A stretch of DNA of 64,000 nt from Dendrocalamus latiflorus (GCA_017311315.1 CM029660.1:29583410-29647409), one strand, 5' to 3'. Shown: positions 12,490 to 23,502, counted from the first letter of the stretch. Numbers and translations: made by a program. The notes: generated by a model not told the origin, from the letters alone.

Positions 12490-12648
12490 ATGTCCGGCGA
12501 CGAGACCGACCAGCTCCGGCGGCTTCTTGAGGGCGCTGTCGGCCAGGACCCAGCCTTCGTCTGCCCCGGCTGCGGCGGCAGCCGCAAGGTGTTCATCGAG
12601 GAGGAAGACCGCATCCACTGCTGCGGCGAGTGCAACGATAACGGATTG
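12490..12648 (+). pseudogene. Captured exon: glutaredoxin-type C-terminal CxxC zinc motif
   Basis: The 53-codon frame from ATG 12490 contains FVCPGCGGSRKVF and CGECNDNGL. This is the paired CxxC pattern seen at the C-terminus of plant glutaredoxin-like proteins, including the host gene at 57190-58347 (CDACSGSCKVF, CPECNENGLVRCPVC). The redox domain is absent. A GT donor follows at 12649 (ggattg|gtacgc) and a good acceptor lies at 12859. A 159-nt exon keeps phase 0, so it could splice in frame into the next captured exon. The upstream GC/CT-rich 12180-12489 looks like a captured 5' leader with an internal 40-bp duplication. If not spliced, the frame reads on to 12879 with unrelated sequence. 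Confidence 0.7.
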
Positions 12649-12859
12649 GTACGCTGCCCTCTCTCTGATCTGCACTTTGCGAGTAGCTCTATATACCCGA
12701 ACCGTCTGACTGCTTCTCCGATCCGGTCTCTACCCGATATGAGGGACTCTTGCTGCGAAATTTATCTTAATATTCAAACCTACAGATCCGGTCTCTACCC
12801 GATCTGCACTTTTCAGTCAATTTTCATCTATTTGACAAGAATTTACTCTTTCTTTACAG

Positions 12860-12936
12860 TCTTCCTTTGGATTTGTTGACTACTATGATCGGAGGTCAGC
12901 AGCTCTTGCAATCATGAGCCTTCATGGGCGCCACAT
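12860..12936 (+). pseudogene. Captured exon: UBP1-like RRM fragment
   Basis: It is bounded by a canonical acceptor (tttacag|) and donor (|gtaagt). The translation SSFGFVDYYDRRSAALAI then MSLHGRHM matches my memory of the first RRM of plant oligouridylate-binding proteins (UBP1 family): the RNP1-like GFVDYYD strand followed by the helix. Only this one exon (77 nt) is present, too short to bind RNA alone. The last part, including the donor, recurs at 14183-14205, fused to a different gene fragment. Confidence 0.7.
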
Positions 12937-13011
12937 GTAAGTTTCGGTGTTCCACCAATTTCAAGTTTTCAACAACATAGATTTAAGAGTCTTGGGTTTA
13001 CTTTTTTCAAC

Positions 13012-14198
13012 AACGCGGATCTCCTCACCTCCAGCGATCAGGTCATACCCACAGTCACCGACGACAGCCTGGAGAACTGGAGGGAAGGTAATTACTTACC
13101 CACACCTTGCAAATTGGCAATCTTGCATTTCATTCAGGACTGAGCGTTGAGAAGAGCAATGGTGTCATGCATTGTCTATAATTCTCCATCTCCATCTGCA
13201 TCTGACTACAATGATCATACCAAAGAGGTTCTGTCTAACCATTGTTTACTACCAGAACTGAACATTACTGAGGAGTTTCCTTTTCCTGTCGAGACTGTAA
13301 AATCTTGTAAATCACAGGGCAATGTGAGCTCCATGCCAAAGATGTGGTACATATCATTTCTGTTGTTACTGCTCAATCTTGAAAGTTTGTAATGAACTTT
13401 AGTTCAACCAAAAAAAAAATTTGAGCATTTACAATGCAAACACTCAATGAAACAAGATTTTTATTGGTGAAAGAAAGACCATTGCTTAAGGGTGTATATC
13501 ATGTGTATCAGGCAAATCGTTACAGTACTAGAACAAGAAGTGCAATAATACTCTTGTTACTGAATTTCTCCAATGTTTATAGAAATTTGCCATAATTTTC
13601 AGTAACATGTTTTCCATTTACCTATAAAGGAATATTGATATTGTGTGTGTGTCTGTGTTTAGGATCAATCATCATCAATATGTAATTGTTTGACAAGAGG
13701 GAATCAGATCCTTCTGACAAGCCAAGCATTTACTGATCTTGTACACAAAGTGTTTGGAGAGTCAGTTGAAGGAGAAGATGAACTTGTATATTCTTATGAT
13801 GGCAAACTGAAGCTTGGAGTCCTACCGGCAAGTATATTCTGCAGCGGCCATACATACTTTGTGCAGGTAGTAGCTTTTTTTTGTTTGAGTTTGCTAATTA
13901 AGATTTAAGAATCTTTCTCCCACAATATTTTTTGTTATTTAATAGTTGTTTTATGTAGTTTTTGTTGCTCTTTAGATGAGTTCGCATTCTTTTGTTCCAC
14001 CCGTTTTGTAGTTACTGTTTATAGTGTGCTATTGATAACTAACTATCCTGTATATGCTATTGATAACTAACTATCCTGTATATTTTTCTTGAATTGCCAG
14101 GGCATGCATCAGCAGCTTCGGCTAGAACCATATGCTGTGCATACCACTTTCCAATATGCAGGTACTGAAGGAAAGCGTTTTAGTCATGGGCGCCACAT
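13012..14198 (+). pseudogene. Captured exons: XEG113-like arabinosyltransferase fragments
   Basis: Three exon-like blocks match the nucleotide-diphospho-sugar transferase (XEG113 extensin arabinosyltransferase) family as I remember it. They are NNADLLTSSDQVIPTV (13012-13087, then a GT donor); FTDLVHKVFG, YSYDGKLKLGVLPASIFCSG and HTYFVQ (about 13724-13866, donor gtagta); and GMHQQLRLEPYAVHTTFQYA, GTEGKR (14101-14178, acceptor ttgccag). Phase is preserved between the last two. At 14179-14198 the sequence switches to the tail of the UBP1 exon with its donor. The parent enzyme acts in the Golgi on hydroxyproline-rich proteins; this copy lacks most of the protein. The frame at 13147-13392, between the blocks, is not recognised. 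Confidence 0.72.
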
Positions 14199-14929
14199 GT
14201 AAGTTTTAGTGTTGCACATCTTGGGCGATCACTCTGGTAAAGTGGGCAAGTAGCTTCCCGCAGTTTAGCTGCTTCGTTGTTCAGTTTAGTTGCTGCCTCG
14301 TTGCAGAGTTGTTTCGTTGCTTAATTTACTATCGCACCCAGGAAACATGTGTAGTGTTAATCTTGTCAACTGAGGCGCTTGTACGACCACTGGACTGCTG
14401 CAAGTCAATTGATGATGCCCATGCTAAAGGAATGCCGATTGCTTGGCCTTCAATATGTGTATGATATTTCAACCTTGGTCCATATAATACTACATATATA
14501 CTTTTTCATGTATCCTTAAAGCTCAGTAATGTTTGCCACATGCAGGTTCAGAAGATTAATGGTTGAAATCTCATACTTGTTTCACCTCATGGATAGATCA
14601 TCGGGCAAAGATTTTGAGAAGAATAGATAGATATCATTATGTCATTCTAGGATGAAAAGTTTGTGTTGTTATTCCCAAGACTTGTTTTCTCAAATGGATT
14701 GTCATGTATGTTATAAAATTATGTGAACCATATTGTATATATTTCCCTGTGGAATGCAATGTTGGTGATGGTTATAATTTTGTGCAATATGTGATTCTTG
14801 TGAAAGAAAATAATTTTGCAATTAATTAATTGTCATTTCGAAAAAATCATTACTTTTTCTTCTCTCTAGATCTCTGTGTATATATATTTATATGTATTAA
14901 AATAAGTTTCCACAAAATGTTTTGGTGTA
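14199..14929. other. Pack-CACTA interior, unassigned
   Basis: It contains intron-like and exon-like stretches (for example a plus-strand frame ending RLMVEISYLFHLMDRSSGKD near 14620), possibly a further captured gene tail. It was not recognised. Confidence 0.4.
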
Positions 14930-15495
14930 AGAAAGTGTGTTGCTACTCATAATACAATGGTGTTACTATTGCTCCAAAATGTGTTACTGGGGTAGCTTGT
15001 TATAGCACATATTTGTGTTACTAGGGTAGTTTGTTGTAGCACATAATATGTGTTCTTATAGATAAGATATGTGTTGCAAGGTAGTAACATGTTTTCAGAC
15101 ATGTAGTAGCACTTATCACGTGTTACTTCTAACCTAGCTAGTAACATGGGCTATAAGAACACTTAAAGATTGTGTTACTGTAAAGACTAGTAACACCTTT
15201 ATTGACATGTAGTAGCACATAGACGTGTTACTATAGCTCCTTTCTGGTGTAGTGATGGGAAGTAATTAATAAGGGCCAGCAGTGGGAGGAACCGGTACCT
15301 GCCATTCAATGTGGAGAGAATGTACGGATGAGATCGAAATCCTAGGTGACACGCCACGGATCGGTGACGTCACATTTCAGAGACGGTTTGTTATATGAAC
15401 CGTCTGTGATAACTCACATATCAGAGATGGTTTGTTATATGAACCGTCTATGATAAGGTATACGAACCGTCCATGATATTAATATCAGAGACGAT

Positions 15496-16116
15496 TTGGT
15501 ATACGAACCGTCTTTGATAATGCTTAAATATGTGCGCCCTAATCCAGCTCTTCTAAACTGTCCTCTCATCTTTTCACCAGATTTCTCAATAATGGCATTT
15601 AATATTCTTTTGATTTCCTTTCTCTTATCTATTCATTATGAGTTGTTCGGCCGCAACCTTACACATGCGACCAATAATTTACGTCTAGAGCAGCTCTTCT
15701 GCTCTTGCCTTGCTCTCCTTCCTCGACTCGCTTTCATCCGTCAGCTGGACCTCATCATCTGCCGTCAACGGAGGTGTCTCGTTGCCGCTCAGCAAAAAGA
15801 AACCGCTCTTAGCCTCGTTCTTCTCTGCAATGTGCACAAAGAGGAAGACGCTCTTGCGGTAGTGGAGAGACGCATAGATAACATTGCTGATCAAGCAGAA
15901 GCGGCCGATTCTGAGGAAACTTATCATGGCATCCTCTATGAGATTATGGACCGTGCAAATGATTTGCCCTACTGGAGGAAGTGCACAGGGCAAGAGCAAA
16001 CTTCACGGCATTCGATAACTCAGCGACTGATCCTCCAACTCCAAAAGTCGAAGAAGAAGCATATAAAGCCCAGAAGACTAAGATTTGGGAATATCTTTTC
16101 TTTGGGCCTTTTGTAA
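15496..16116 (+). other. Open frame of unknown nature in CACTA B
   Basis: 206 codons are open, beginning inside subterminal repeats, which argues against a real start. The middle part (ALAVVERRIDNIADQAEAAD, then YHGILYEIMDRANDLPYW) has a soluble, charged composition unlike random AT-rich sequence, so it may be a captured host exon. No family was recognised and no promoter is evident. Confidence 0.3.
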
Positions 16117-16159
16117 TAAATTTGCCTTGGATTTGTCTCTCGTCTCAGTAGATTCTGTA

Positions 16160-16405
16160 GTTCATATGACAAACGACAAAATACAGATGGTTGTAAATAA
16201 AATCGTCTGTGATAGTTTCATAGACGGTTTTAGTTAAAAACCGTTTGTGATAATTCGTATATCACAGATGGCTTTTAAACCTAACCGTCTGTGATAATTT
16301 CAGAGACGGTTTTAGCCATGAACCGTCTGTAATAATCAAAGCATAGACGGCTCCACATAAACCGTATGTGATAAGACGTCCAGTATAGCTTGTTTTATAG
16401 TAGTG
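16160..16405. repeat. CACTA B right subterminal repeats and TIR
   Basis: Alternating gacggtt/aaccgtc copies lead into the inward-reading CACTACTATAAAACAAGC. They are nearly the same as the right end of element A. Confidence 0.75.
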
Positions 16406-16477
16406 TGAAAGTCCACCTCACATGTTGCAGCGTCATTGCCACTCGCACTTCGTTGTGCATGCATGAATGCATATAGG

Positions 16478-16745
16478 GCCTGTTTGGCGCGGCTACGGCT
16501 TATGGCTGAAATTTTTGAATTTTAGTTGTTTGCGACAGATATTATGGAGAGAGATACTCGCTTGCGATTTAGGTTGATATAGATGTTGGGTTTTTAACAT
16601 GTATTACAATTAACTTATAATGTTGGGTTTTAACATGTATTACTATTAACTTATAGACCCTGTCTTGAGAAAATATCTCGTTTGAAAGTTAGGTACTATA
16701 GCAAAAGTCACAAACCGCTAGCTTCGGTGAAAAAGAACATGCCCA
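16478..16745. repeat. MITE-like repeat, GGGCCTGTTT ... AACATGCCC
   Basis: The ends are imperfect inverted repeats (gggcctgttt and gaacatgccc). The inside carries 'gagagatactcg', 'agaccctgtcttgag' and 'ggtactatagcaaaag', shared with the MITE at 58887-59128. A 36-bp direct duplication around 'atgttgggttttaacatg' (16580-16655) is specific to this copy. Confidence 0.6.
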
Positions 16746-18973
16746 TAGTCAGCTGGCGCACGGCACGCAGGCCGGTGCTCCAGGCCGTCGGTTAGCTCGG
16801 AGATGCACGCAGGCCGCGCGCCTCCTGGAGGTCTGGAGGTGGGTGGCACCAAGCTAGCGCGCGGTCGTCACGACGTTGATCGGCGTACATCCATCGAGGA
16901 GTTACACGCACGCACGACATGCCCAGGGAGGCAGGGACCATGCAAGATGAAGGCGTCCGGTGGCCCGAATCACGCGCGCCGTAGGCCGGCCTGCGGATCG
17001 AGCTGGACGTTGACCGCCAGCCGGCCGGTTGTGTGTGCTGGCCGGGCTGCACGGGTGCCCGCCAGCACGGTGCCTGCCTGCCTCCGGGCGGGCGCCTAAC
17101 AGTGGCACACGCTGCCTGCCGCGCGAGACGGCGGGACAGCGGCATGTGTGGCGTCTATGCGTGCATTCACGCACTGATCAGTCTGATGACGATGATGATC
17201 TCCATAACTCCATTGATCGATCTCAAGGCCGGACGGAAAGCTAGGCCCAGGTTGGTGTGGTGGGTGGCAGCATTGTCCACCAGTCTCCCACTGGCGTTGG
17301 TGTACGCCTTGGGGCCGGCCGGGAGCTGGCCATGCACGCATGAATAGTGGGGCGGTTCGTGGAAAAGGTTTAGGGTAAGAGTTTGTGCCAGTGCTACAAT
17401 TGCAACCAGAAGCCGGTGCCCCATTAACGTGTTGGTTTGGAATGTACGTGTAAGGAGGAACCGGATGCACTGACTTGTCTGAGCAAAGTCAGAGGAAAAC
17501 AGTACAAAATAGTGTGAAAGGACTTTAAAGCACTATAGCTAATGCACTGTAGTTTATTACTGTGGTAGAACACACCGTGCTCGGTTTTTGCATTGTGGTG
17601 GTCGAACTGTAGCATTAAGTCCGCGCTGTCCTTTTTCATTGGAACGGCCGAAACCGTCCAAAGTCAATAGCGCTATGGGCCTCGACTTTGCTCTTGCAAG
17701 TCAGAGGATCCCAATCCGTGTAAGAACGACATAGCAATGAAGTAGTATACCCCATCAGGCATTCAGGGATGAATTTATCACAGAAGCCGGTGATCAGGGA
17801 TGAGATCATGTGCCAAATTGAATGGATATGTGCTGTACGTGTATGAGCCAATTGGGCATAGATGTCCTTCCTCCTGCGGCAAACCTAAGAGCCCATCCAC
17901 ATTATCTTTTGGTTTTGGTTTATAAATAGTAATAGATTATAAAAAAATTTGATGAAAGAGATACTCGTAATAGATTTTACCCGATATAAATAAAGTCACT
18001 ACAGTATATACTATCATGTTTTAAAAAGACACTTTATTTAAAAATTAAATATCATAAAAATATTTACTATAGAAAAACAGTTTTTAAAATTCAATACAAA
18101 CCGAGCTTAAGAATGATCAAAAAAAAGTTTTAACCGCGGACACTTCCTTAATTTGGGCCCAAAATAAATTCGACAGGCAGAATCGAATAGTCGCTCGCAT
18201 CTCTACGGCAGCCCGGCCAGCGGCGGCAGCAGCAGCGACAGTCGGATGCCAGTCTTCCTCCTCTGCGACAGCCACCGATCAATTGTTTTCTGGCATATAT
18301 ACACGCAGAAAAGTTTACGGAAATGCAATCTACCATTGACGAACCGGTACCATGATTAGGCCCTGTCGCTGAACTTTTTGGTGTCGCCTCTGAACTGTTC
18401 TTTTTTCAACACTTTTGGATGAACTCCGTACGCAGTGCTGTTTTGAAAATGAGATATGTGTTCAAAGTACAAGTGATGAATTGTTTGTATTTTCTTACTA
18501 GTTTAAGTTTTCTGTACATACGATTCGGCACCACTACCATTTCATGGATTGAAGCCTTTACGTGGTGGATCGATACAACCAACCATTGTAGGAGAAGCAA
18601 AGTTATCAATTCTATTCCAGTACTAGCCGAAATGGCTGGAATGTACAGTACTAGCACTAAAAAGGCACACAAAAGCCTCAATTCCATACTGGTCTCAATA
18701 CCAGCCAATCCGGCAAATTCCAGGCGTTTTGGGCGGAATCGCAAATTTCATGATTTTCGGTACCAACGTAATTTGAGGTGGCGTGCGGTGTGCCGTGTGA
18801 TGTGTACGTGCGCGTGAACTAAAGGCCCAGCCGCCCTAAGTATGAAGTAGCCTTGCACTTGTAGCCTCCAGGTGGGCATTCGAAGAACCCTAGCCGCAAT
18901 CCAGGCTTCCAATCAACTTTGATAATGTTTTTTACAATCGTTTGTTGGAATAGGTTCATGATATCCTAGAGAA
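16746..18973. other. Unassigned region with one decayed MITE
   Basis: 16746-17350 is GC-rich and gives several overlapping short frames on both strands, none with a recognisable motif. 17890-18110 contains 'gagatactcg', 'gatataaataaagtcac' and 'tactatag', suggesting a decayed relative of the 58887-59128 MITE. 18400-18820 holds a plus-strand frame without recognisable motifs. No host gene can be supported. Confidence 0.4.
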
Positions 18974-19290
18974 CACTACTACAGAAAAGGTCATCACAGA
19001 CGGTTCAAAAACGTCATCACAGACGGTTTTGTGAACCGTCTGAATTTATGGGTCAGTGATAATCGAAGGTTATCACAGACGGTTTTTGAACCGTCTGTGA
19101 TTATCAGATATCACAGACGGTTTTTCTCTAAAAATCGTCTGTGATAGCTGATAATCACAGACGGTTTTTATTGAAAAACCGTCTGTGATATCTGATAATC
19201 ACAGACGAGTTTTAGTACAAAACCTTCTGTGATTATCAGCTATCACAGACGGTTTTTAGTTAAAAACCGTCTGTGATATTCTTTCCTACC
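18974..19290. repeat. CACTA C left TIR and subterminal repeats
   Basis: Well-conserved tcacagacggtttt / aaaaccgtctgtga units alternate about every 20-30 bp. Paired units form small hairpins with loops of a few bases. Confidence 0.85.
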
Positions 19291-19572
19291 CCTAAATCTA
19301 TTCCTTTTTATTGGCTAGCCTCAGGAAATGCTAGCCATGCCCTCTGAAACAAGCAGATCAACATGTACATGTATACATACAATTCACATCTCAATTCATT
19401 TCACAAACATAAAACATCCAATTCACATCGCACTTCATTTCACAAACATAAAGCATCCATTTCGCAAATCAATTCATTGAAATGAAATAAAATATCCATT
19501 AACATATACACAATTACAAAAGATCTACATTGCATTTGCACTTAGATGGTAACATTGCTTTTTTTGTTACTC

Positions 19573-19749
19573 TATCACTCCGAAATCGAGGTCTCACGAA
19601 AGGAACAGATCCATAATCAACGAACTTGTCCGGCTGAACAAGCTATACTTGGATGGTGTATGATTGTCATTCAAGTATTGCTTGTGCAGCCGACAAGTTC
19701 GTTGATTATGGATCCGTTCCTTTCGCGAGACCACGATTCCGGAGTGATA
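19573..19749 (-). ncRNA. Candidate long foldback (pre-miRNA-like) in the 3' region of CACTA ORF2
   Basis: The left arm 19573-19655 and right arm 19668-19749 are reverse complements over 82-83 bp, with about 7 mismatches and one 1-bp bulge, around a 12-nt loop. On the minus strand it lies just downstream of the last readable Ulp1 codons (about 19775), so it would sit in the ORF2 transcript's 3' untranslated part. Such near-perfect stems are typical of young plant miRNA loci or hairpin-siRNA sources. No mature small RNA is assigned; the plus-strand frame over it is a by-product of the stem. Confidence 0.5.
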
Positions 19750-19774
19750 AGAGCAATAAAAAATCATTGTACGC

Positions 19775-19918
19775 AGTGGAACTCTCCATCTGATCTTATA
19801 ACTTTAGTCCACAAAAACCAAGCGAACTCTCCTCGAATTTATGCAAAGTCCGGCTGTTTCAATGCAGATGTAGAGATGGGCGCAGCCTGTCGATAGGAAT
19901 ATCAACGCGCGTACATAT
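19775..19918 (-). pseudogene. CACTA ORF2, C-terminal end of Ulp1 domain
   Basis: The minus-strand translation gives a short run containing FAWFLWTKVIRSDGEFHCVQ. I read this as the terminal part of the Ulp1-like protein, cut from the rest (23503 onward) by the solo LTR. The ATAAC duplication at the breakpoints shows the two parts were once contiguous. Confidence 0.55.
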
Positions 19919-19923
19919 ATAAC

Positions 19924-22900
19924 TGTAACATCTCAAATTTTTTGGTAAAATAAAAATAATTAAATAAATAATAAAAATGGAATAAAATATAATTTAATTT
20001 AAAGAAAGTATTTTTGTGCCTAAGTTCAAATTTGGATTTGCCCTGGATTTCTGTTTTTGAAAAAGCTGGATTTGAAAAGCATTTTCAGAAAAACCTAAAA
20101 TTATTATTAAAAAATGATATTTTGATTTTATATAAAAATGCTATGTCAAGCTAATTATTTGGAGTTATTTGGCTTTTATTTGGTTTCCTGGATTTTCTGG
20201 AGTTTGAAAATGTAATTTTGAAATTAAAAAAGTATTTTAAAATATGAAAAATAAATGCCAACATTAGTTGGAAATAATTTTATTAAGTTCCAAATGTCTC
20301 CAGGATGTTCTATGAATTGTTCTAGAATTTTTGGAGTTCATTTAGTATTTTTCTGAGGCTTATTGAATTTCCTAGCCTTTTCTGAAAATCTGAAAATCAA
20401 AAATAAAACCACCCTTCCCTATCTCCGGCCGCCACGTGGACGGCTAGATGCCGCCCACGTCCACCCTCCTCGCCGCCATCCGGCCGTCGCCATCATCCCG
20501 CCTCCCCCTCTCCATCGGTCGCCACGCGTCGGCCCGATCTCCCCTTCCCCCGCGCTCCCGGCCCATCTGGCCCGTCCGCGCCTCGCCCCTTCCTCGGCCG
20601 GTCGATCTGTGCCCCCCCCCGCGTGGCGCAATCACCGCCGCCCACGCCTCCCCGTTCCCCTCTCTCTCTCTGCGCCCCCTGGCCCACCTGTCATCCCTTC
20701 CCCGCCCCCTTCTTCCTCCTGCGCCGCCACCACGGCCGTTGGCCGGCTCCGCCCTTTCCGGCGCCTCCCCCACTCCCCGAGCTCGCCGCCCCCGTCCCAT
20801 CGTGCGCCACACGACCCGCGCACACGCGCCCACCTTCCCCCGCCTTCTCCGCGCCCCACCTCCCCCATTTCCGCCCGCAACCGCCGCCATGACCCCGTCG
20901 CTCCGGCGAGAAATCCGCGGCGCCCCCGTACCCCTCCGCCCCTATAAATTGGCCCCCGAGCTCCGCTTCCTCCCACTCCACCTCTCGCCGCCCACCATTT
21001 CCCCTCTCCGCCCCCTGAGAGCCTCGGCGCCGTGCGCATTCATCTCCGCCGCCGCCTCCGACGTTCGCCGAGGAATTGTCGGCGAGCTGAAGCTCCTCAC
21101 GTCTCGCCGACGCCTCCCTCGACCTCCCCGTGCCCGTGCGCAGCTTCCCCGCCCCTCTGCCCGGCTCGAGCGTCGCCGGAGCTCCGTCGCGCCTAAGGAC
21201 CCAAACGCCCTCGCCGCCACGCTCGCCGCCGGCCACTCCCCGCCGTATCCGGTAACCGCCGCCCCCACCACCGCACTCCCCCGCGCCTCCTCTACCTCCT
21301 CCGCCCTCGCCGCCGGCAGTCGCGCCGCCGCTCGCCGGCGAGGTCCCGGCCCCCGTACGCCTCCGGCCGGCCACGCCCATGCGCCGTGCCCACGTGGCCG
21401 CCACGTGTCTGCTCGGTGGCCGCCGCGTCGGCTCTGTTCCGCCCCGTCAGTGCCACGTGCGCGAGCTCCTCCACCCCTGCCACCTCGGATCCATCCCGGT
21501 CCATGGACATGGTCCATGAGGACCAGGGCCCACCGGTCAGTCGGCCCCTCGGGCTGACGTCATCTGGCGTCATTAATCCCTTTTCCGTTGAAAAATAATT
21601 CATCCGAAAATAAATTCCTTGCTGACGTCATAAATCCCATTTTCCTTTAGGAAACTAATTCCAGAAAAATCCCTTTTTCCATTTTCTCTGAATTTAATCT
21701 TCCCGGAGCCTGTTCTTCTTCGTCCTAACTCCGATTTGGCCCATTCAAATTCCTAAATTCATCAAAAATTCCCCTCTATCCATTTCTAGCCTCAATTCAA
21801 AATTTTGAAGTCAATTTGAATTTAATTTGATTTTATTTGAATTTGGTGGGTTATTTTCACGTGTAGACTTCGACGATTCGGGAAAATTCGACGACGAAGG
21901 TTTGAACCAAGTTGAAGAGCAAGGCAAATCACCCTCCTTGATCATGTTGATCCCAGATTTCAAAATAAAATTATTTTGTTTTAAAGTATTCTGCATGCAT
22001 ATTTTTATTCAACGTATTTCAATTCAGTTTTAAATTTAGTTATTGCCTACTTGTTATTACCTCCTTTGATATTGAATTCCCCTGATATCTTGTCACCTTA
22101 GATTCAAACTCTAGTTAATACATTAGTGTTGGCTAGAGAAGTTTATATCAAATGCTTAGACTGCATAGATATAATGTTTGTTTTGGGATATCTTTCACAT
22201 AAAATGATATGTACTCTTGACTTTGGTGAGTCAAGGAGGTTTATAAAATTATTTTGAAAACAAAATATAAACCTGGTTTAGACTTAGGCATTTGGTTAGA
22301 GTGGTGGGTGCAGGCATGCCCTGTTGGTTGGAGCCGCAGTGGTTGATTGTCGTGCACAGGGGTTTGTGGTTGGGCCTGAGTCAATTAAGGACCGGTCTGT
22401 GAGCTACTGTTGCAAAGCCCTAATCGTACTACCACATGGCTGGTATGGGACAGCCCTGGCTGAATAATTTGTGAAGTCCCAATCTGAGTTGAGTCGTATG
22501 TTGAAAGTGAGCGTGGTTGGTGCCATGTGAAGTCTCACTTGGGCGAGCGTGGTTAAGCCATGAGAAGTCTCGTCTAGGCTCAAGAGGGGGTCCCGGTCTG
22601 GTGGATTCCTTACTGGGGTGAAACCTTAGAGTTGGCTCGACCAGGTTGAAGGCTTTGCATTGTAAAGGCCTTGTCACGACTCCCCACCGCACACCTAAGG
22701 AAGTGTGTAATCTAGTGGTACAACGGGATGATCGTGTCTTGTGGGTAAAGCTGTACAACCTCTGCAGAGTTTATAATCTATCCTGGATAGCCGTGCCCAC
22801 GGTCATGGGCATGCTGAGTAAAAGTTTTTCATGGATTAGACTTTGTTTTTTAAAAATGTTTTTGAAAACCTTGTGGGTAGATGGAACCCATGAGAGAAAT

Positions 22901-23502
22901 TGAAAACCGTGTGGATGGATGGAATCCATACGTGAGCTTTTGAAAAGATGGTCCGGGTGGGATGCCCGTGGATAGGTTGGTGTATGGTCGGAGCCTGCAC
23001 TGACGGTATTATTTTCAATTGCAAGTATTGTTTTTACTTATTGTATTAAATTCAGCAAATTTCAATCTACTTACTGTATTTCTTAAATGCTGTTTTATGC
23101 AAACTAACCCTATAACCCTCCCATTGAAGCCTTTATCATTATGTTGCATTTTCCCGGGTGATTTGCGGAGTACAAGTTTGTACTCACGTTGCTTTTTCCA
23201 CACAGAGGAAGATGACATCAACTACGGTGAAGATCTGGACGAATAGGCCGCGTCTTACTGTCGTTTGCCTGTGGGCAGGCTTGGGCTTCGTTTCTTATCA
23301 GTTTGCTTCCGCAGTTATTTCCTTTATTTATTTTGCCAATGAGCGTTGATGTAAGACTTGGCCATAAGGCCGTACCCTTTATTTAATCTATGAAGTCATT
23401 TGTGCTTGGTATTTATCTTTGTTGTGACTGTGTGCACTAGCTGATCCTGGACTAGTGCGATTTACACAGAGGATCCAGGAGTCGTTACTCCGGGTTCCGA
23501 CA
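19924..23502 (+). mobile_element. Solo LTR, 3579 bp, TSD ATAAC
   Basis: It starts TGTAACATCT and ends GGGTTCCGACA, with perfect 5-bp duplications ATAAC at 19919-19923 and 23503-23507. There is no internal region, PBS or polypurine tract, so it is a solo LTR left by LTR-LTR recombination. Layout: AT-rich start, a GC-rich block with TATA box (20410-21590), then an AT-rich downstream half. The segment around 22740-22820 (a run containing 'acaacctctgcagagt' and 'agccgtgcccacggtcatg') is a motif I recall from long LTRs of grass Ty3-gypsy elements. It splits the Ulp1 part of CACTA C ORF2. Long frames over the GC-rich block (20363-21557) are compositional. Confidence 0.92.
20943..20949 (+). promoter_or_regulatory. 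TATA box in solo LTR (candidate core promoter)
   Basis: TATAAAT lies within a very GC-rich surround in the LTR's own orientation. It is a plausible U3 promoter, with R starting some 30 bp downstream. Activity is inferred. Confidence 0.5.

Larger units (their letters stand above)
11255..15254. mobile_element. Pack-CACTA element, exactly 4000 bp, TSD ATG
   Basis: The ends are CACTACAACAGAATATGG (left) and CACTACACCAGAAAGG (right, inward). Both are followed a few bases later by GCTATAGTAACAC, and ATG flanks both sides (11252-11254 and 15255-15257). Subterminal regions (11255-11480, 14930-15254) carry many copies of tgtgttac/gtaacaca in both orientations, unlike the cagacgg motif of A-C, so this is a different CACTA family. 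No transposase is present. The interior (about 12180-14620) holds fragments of host genes with exon/intron structure in plus orientation, described separately. It lies inside CACTA B and is therefore younger than B. Confidence 0.88.
10251..16405. mobile_element. CACTA element B, non-autonomous, interrupted by a Pack-CACTA
   Basis: The left end reads CAATACTACAAAAAAAATC (10251, first CACTA base pair eroded) followed by cagacggtt repeats; the right end reads inward CACTACTATAAAACAAGC (ends 16405). Flanks are TGG and TGA, an imperfect 3-bp duplication. Without the 4-kb nested element (plus its ATG duplication) about 2.15 kb remain, with no transposase. The inner part has a 191-bp tandem duplication (10819-11200), a second cluster of subterminal-type repeats (15365-15525) and an unrecognised open frame (15496-16116). 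It belongs to the same family as A and C by its ends and the 'ttagctagcctta' signature. Confidence 0.7.

Noticed and set aside
16792..17470. Cluster of 70-124-codon frames on both strands
   Set aside because: Mutually overlapping, no motif, no splice or promoter support; attributed to local GC content.
18974..19290. Regularly spaced short repeats suggesting a CRISPR array
   Set aside because: Units alternate in orientation, spacers are not uniform, and they lead directly into a transposon TIR in a plant genome.
19546..19896. 116-codon plus-strand frame
   Set aside because: It runs across the foldback arms and antisense to the ORF2 tail; explained by those features.
20363..21557. Up to 369-codon plus-strand frames and 237-codon minus-strand frames
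   Set aside because: Same situation inside the solo LTR: stop-poor GC-rich DNA, Pro/Arg/Ala-rich text and no domain.
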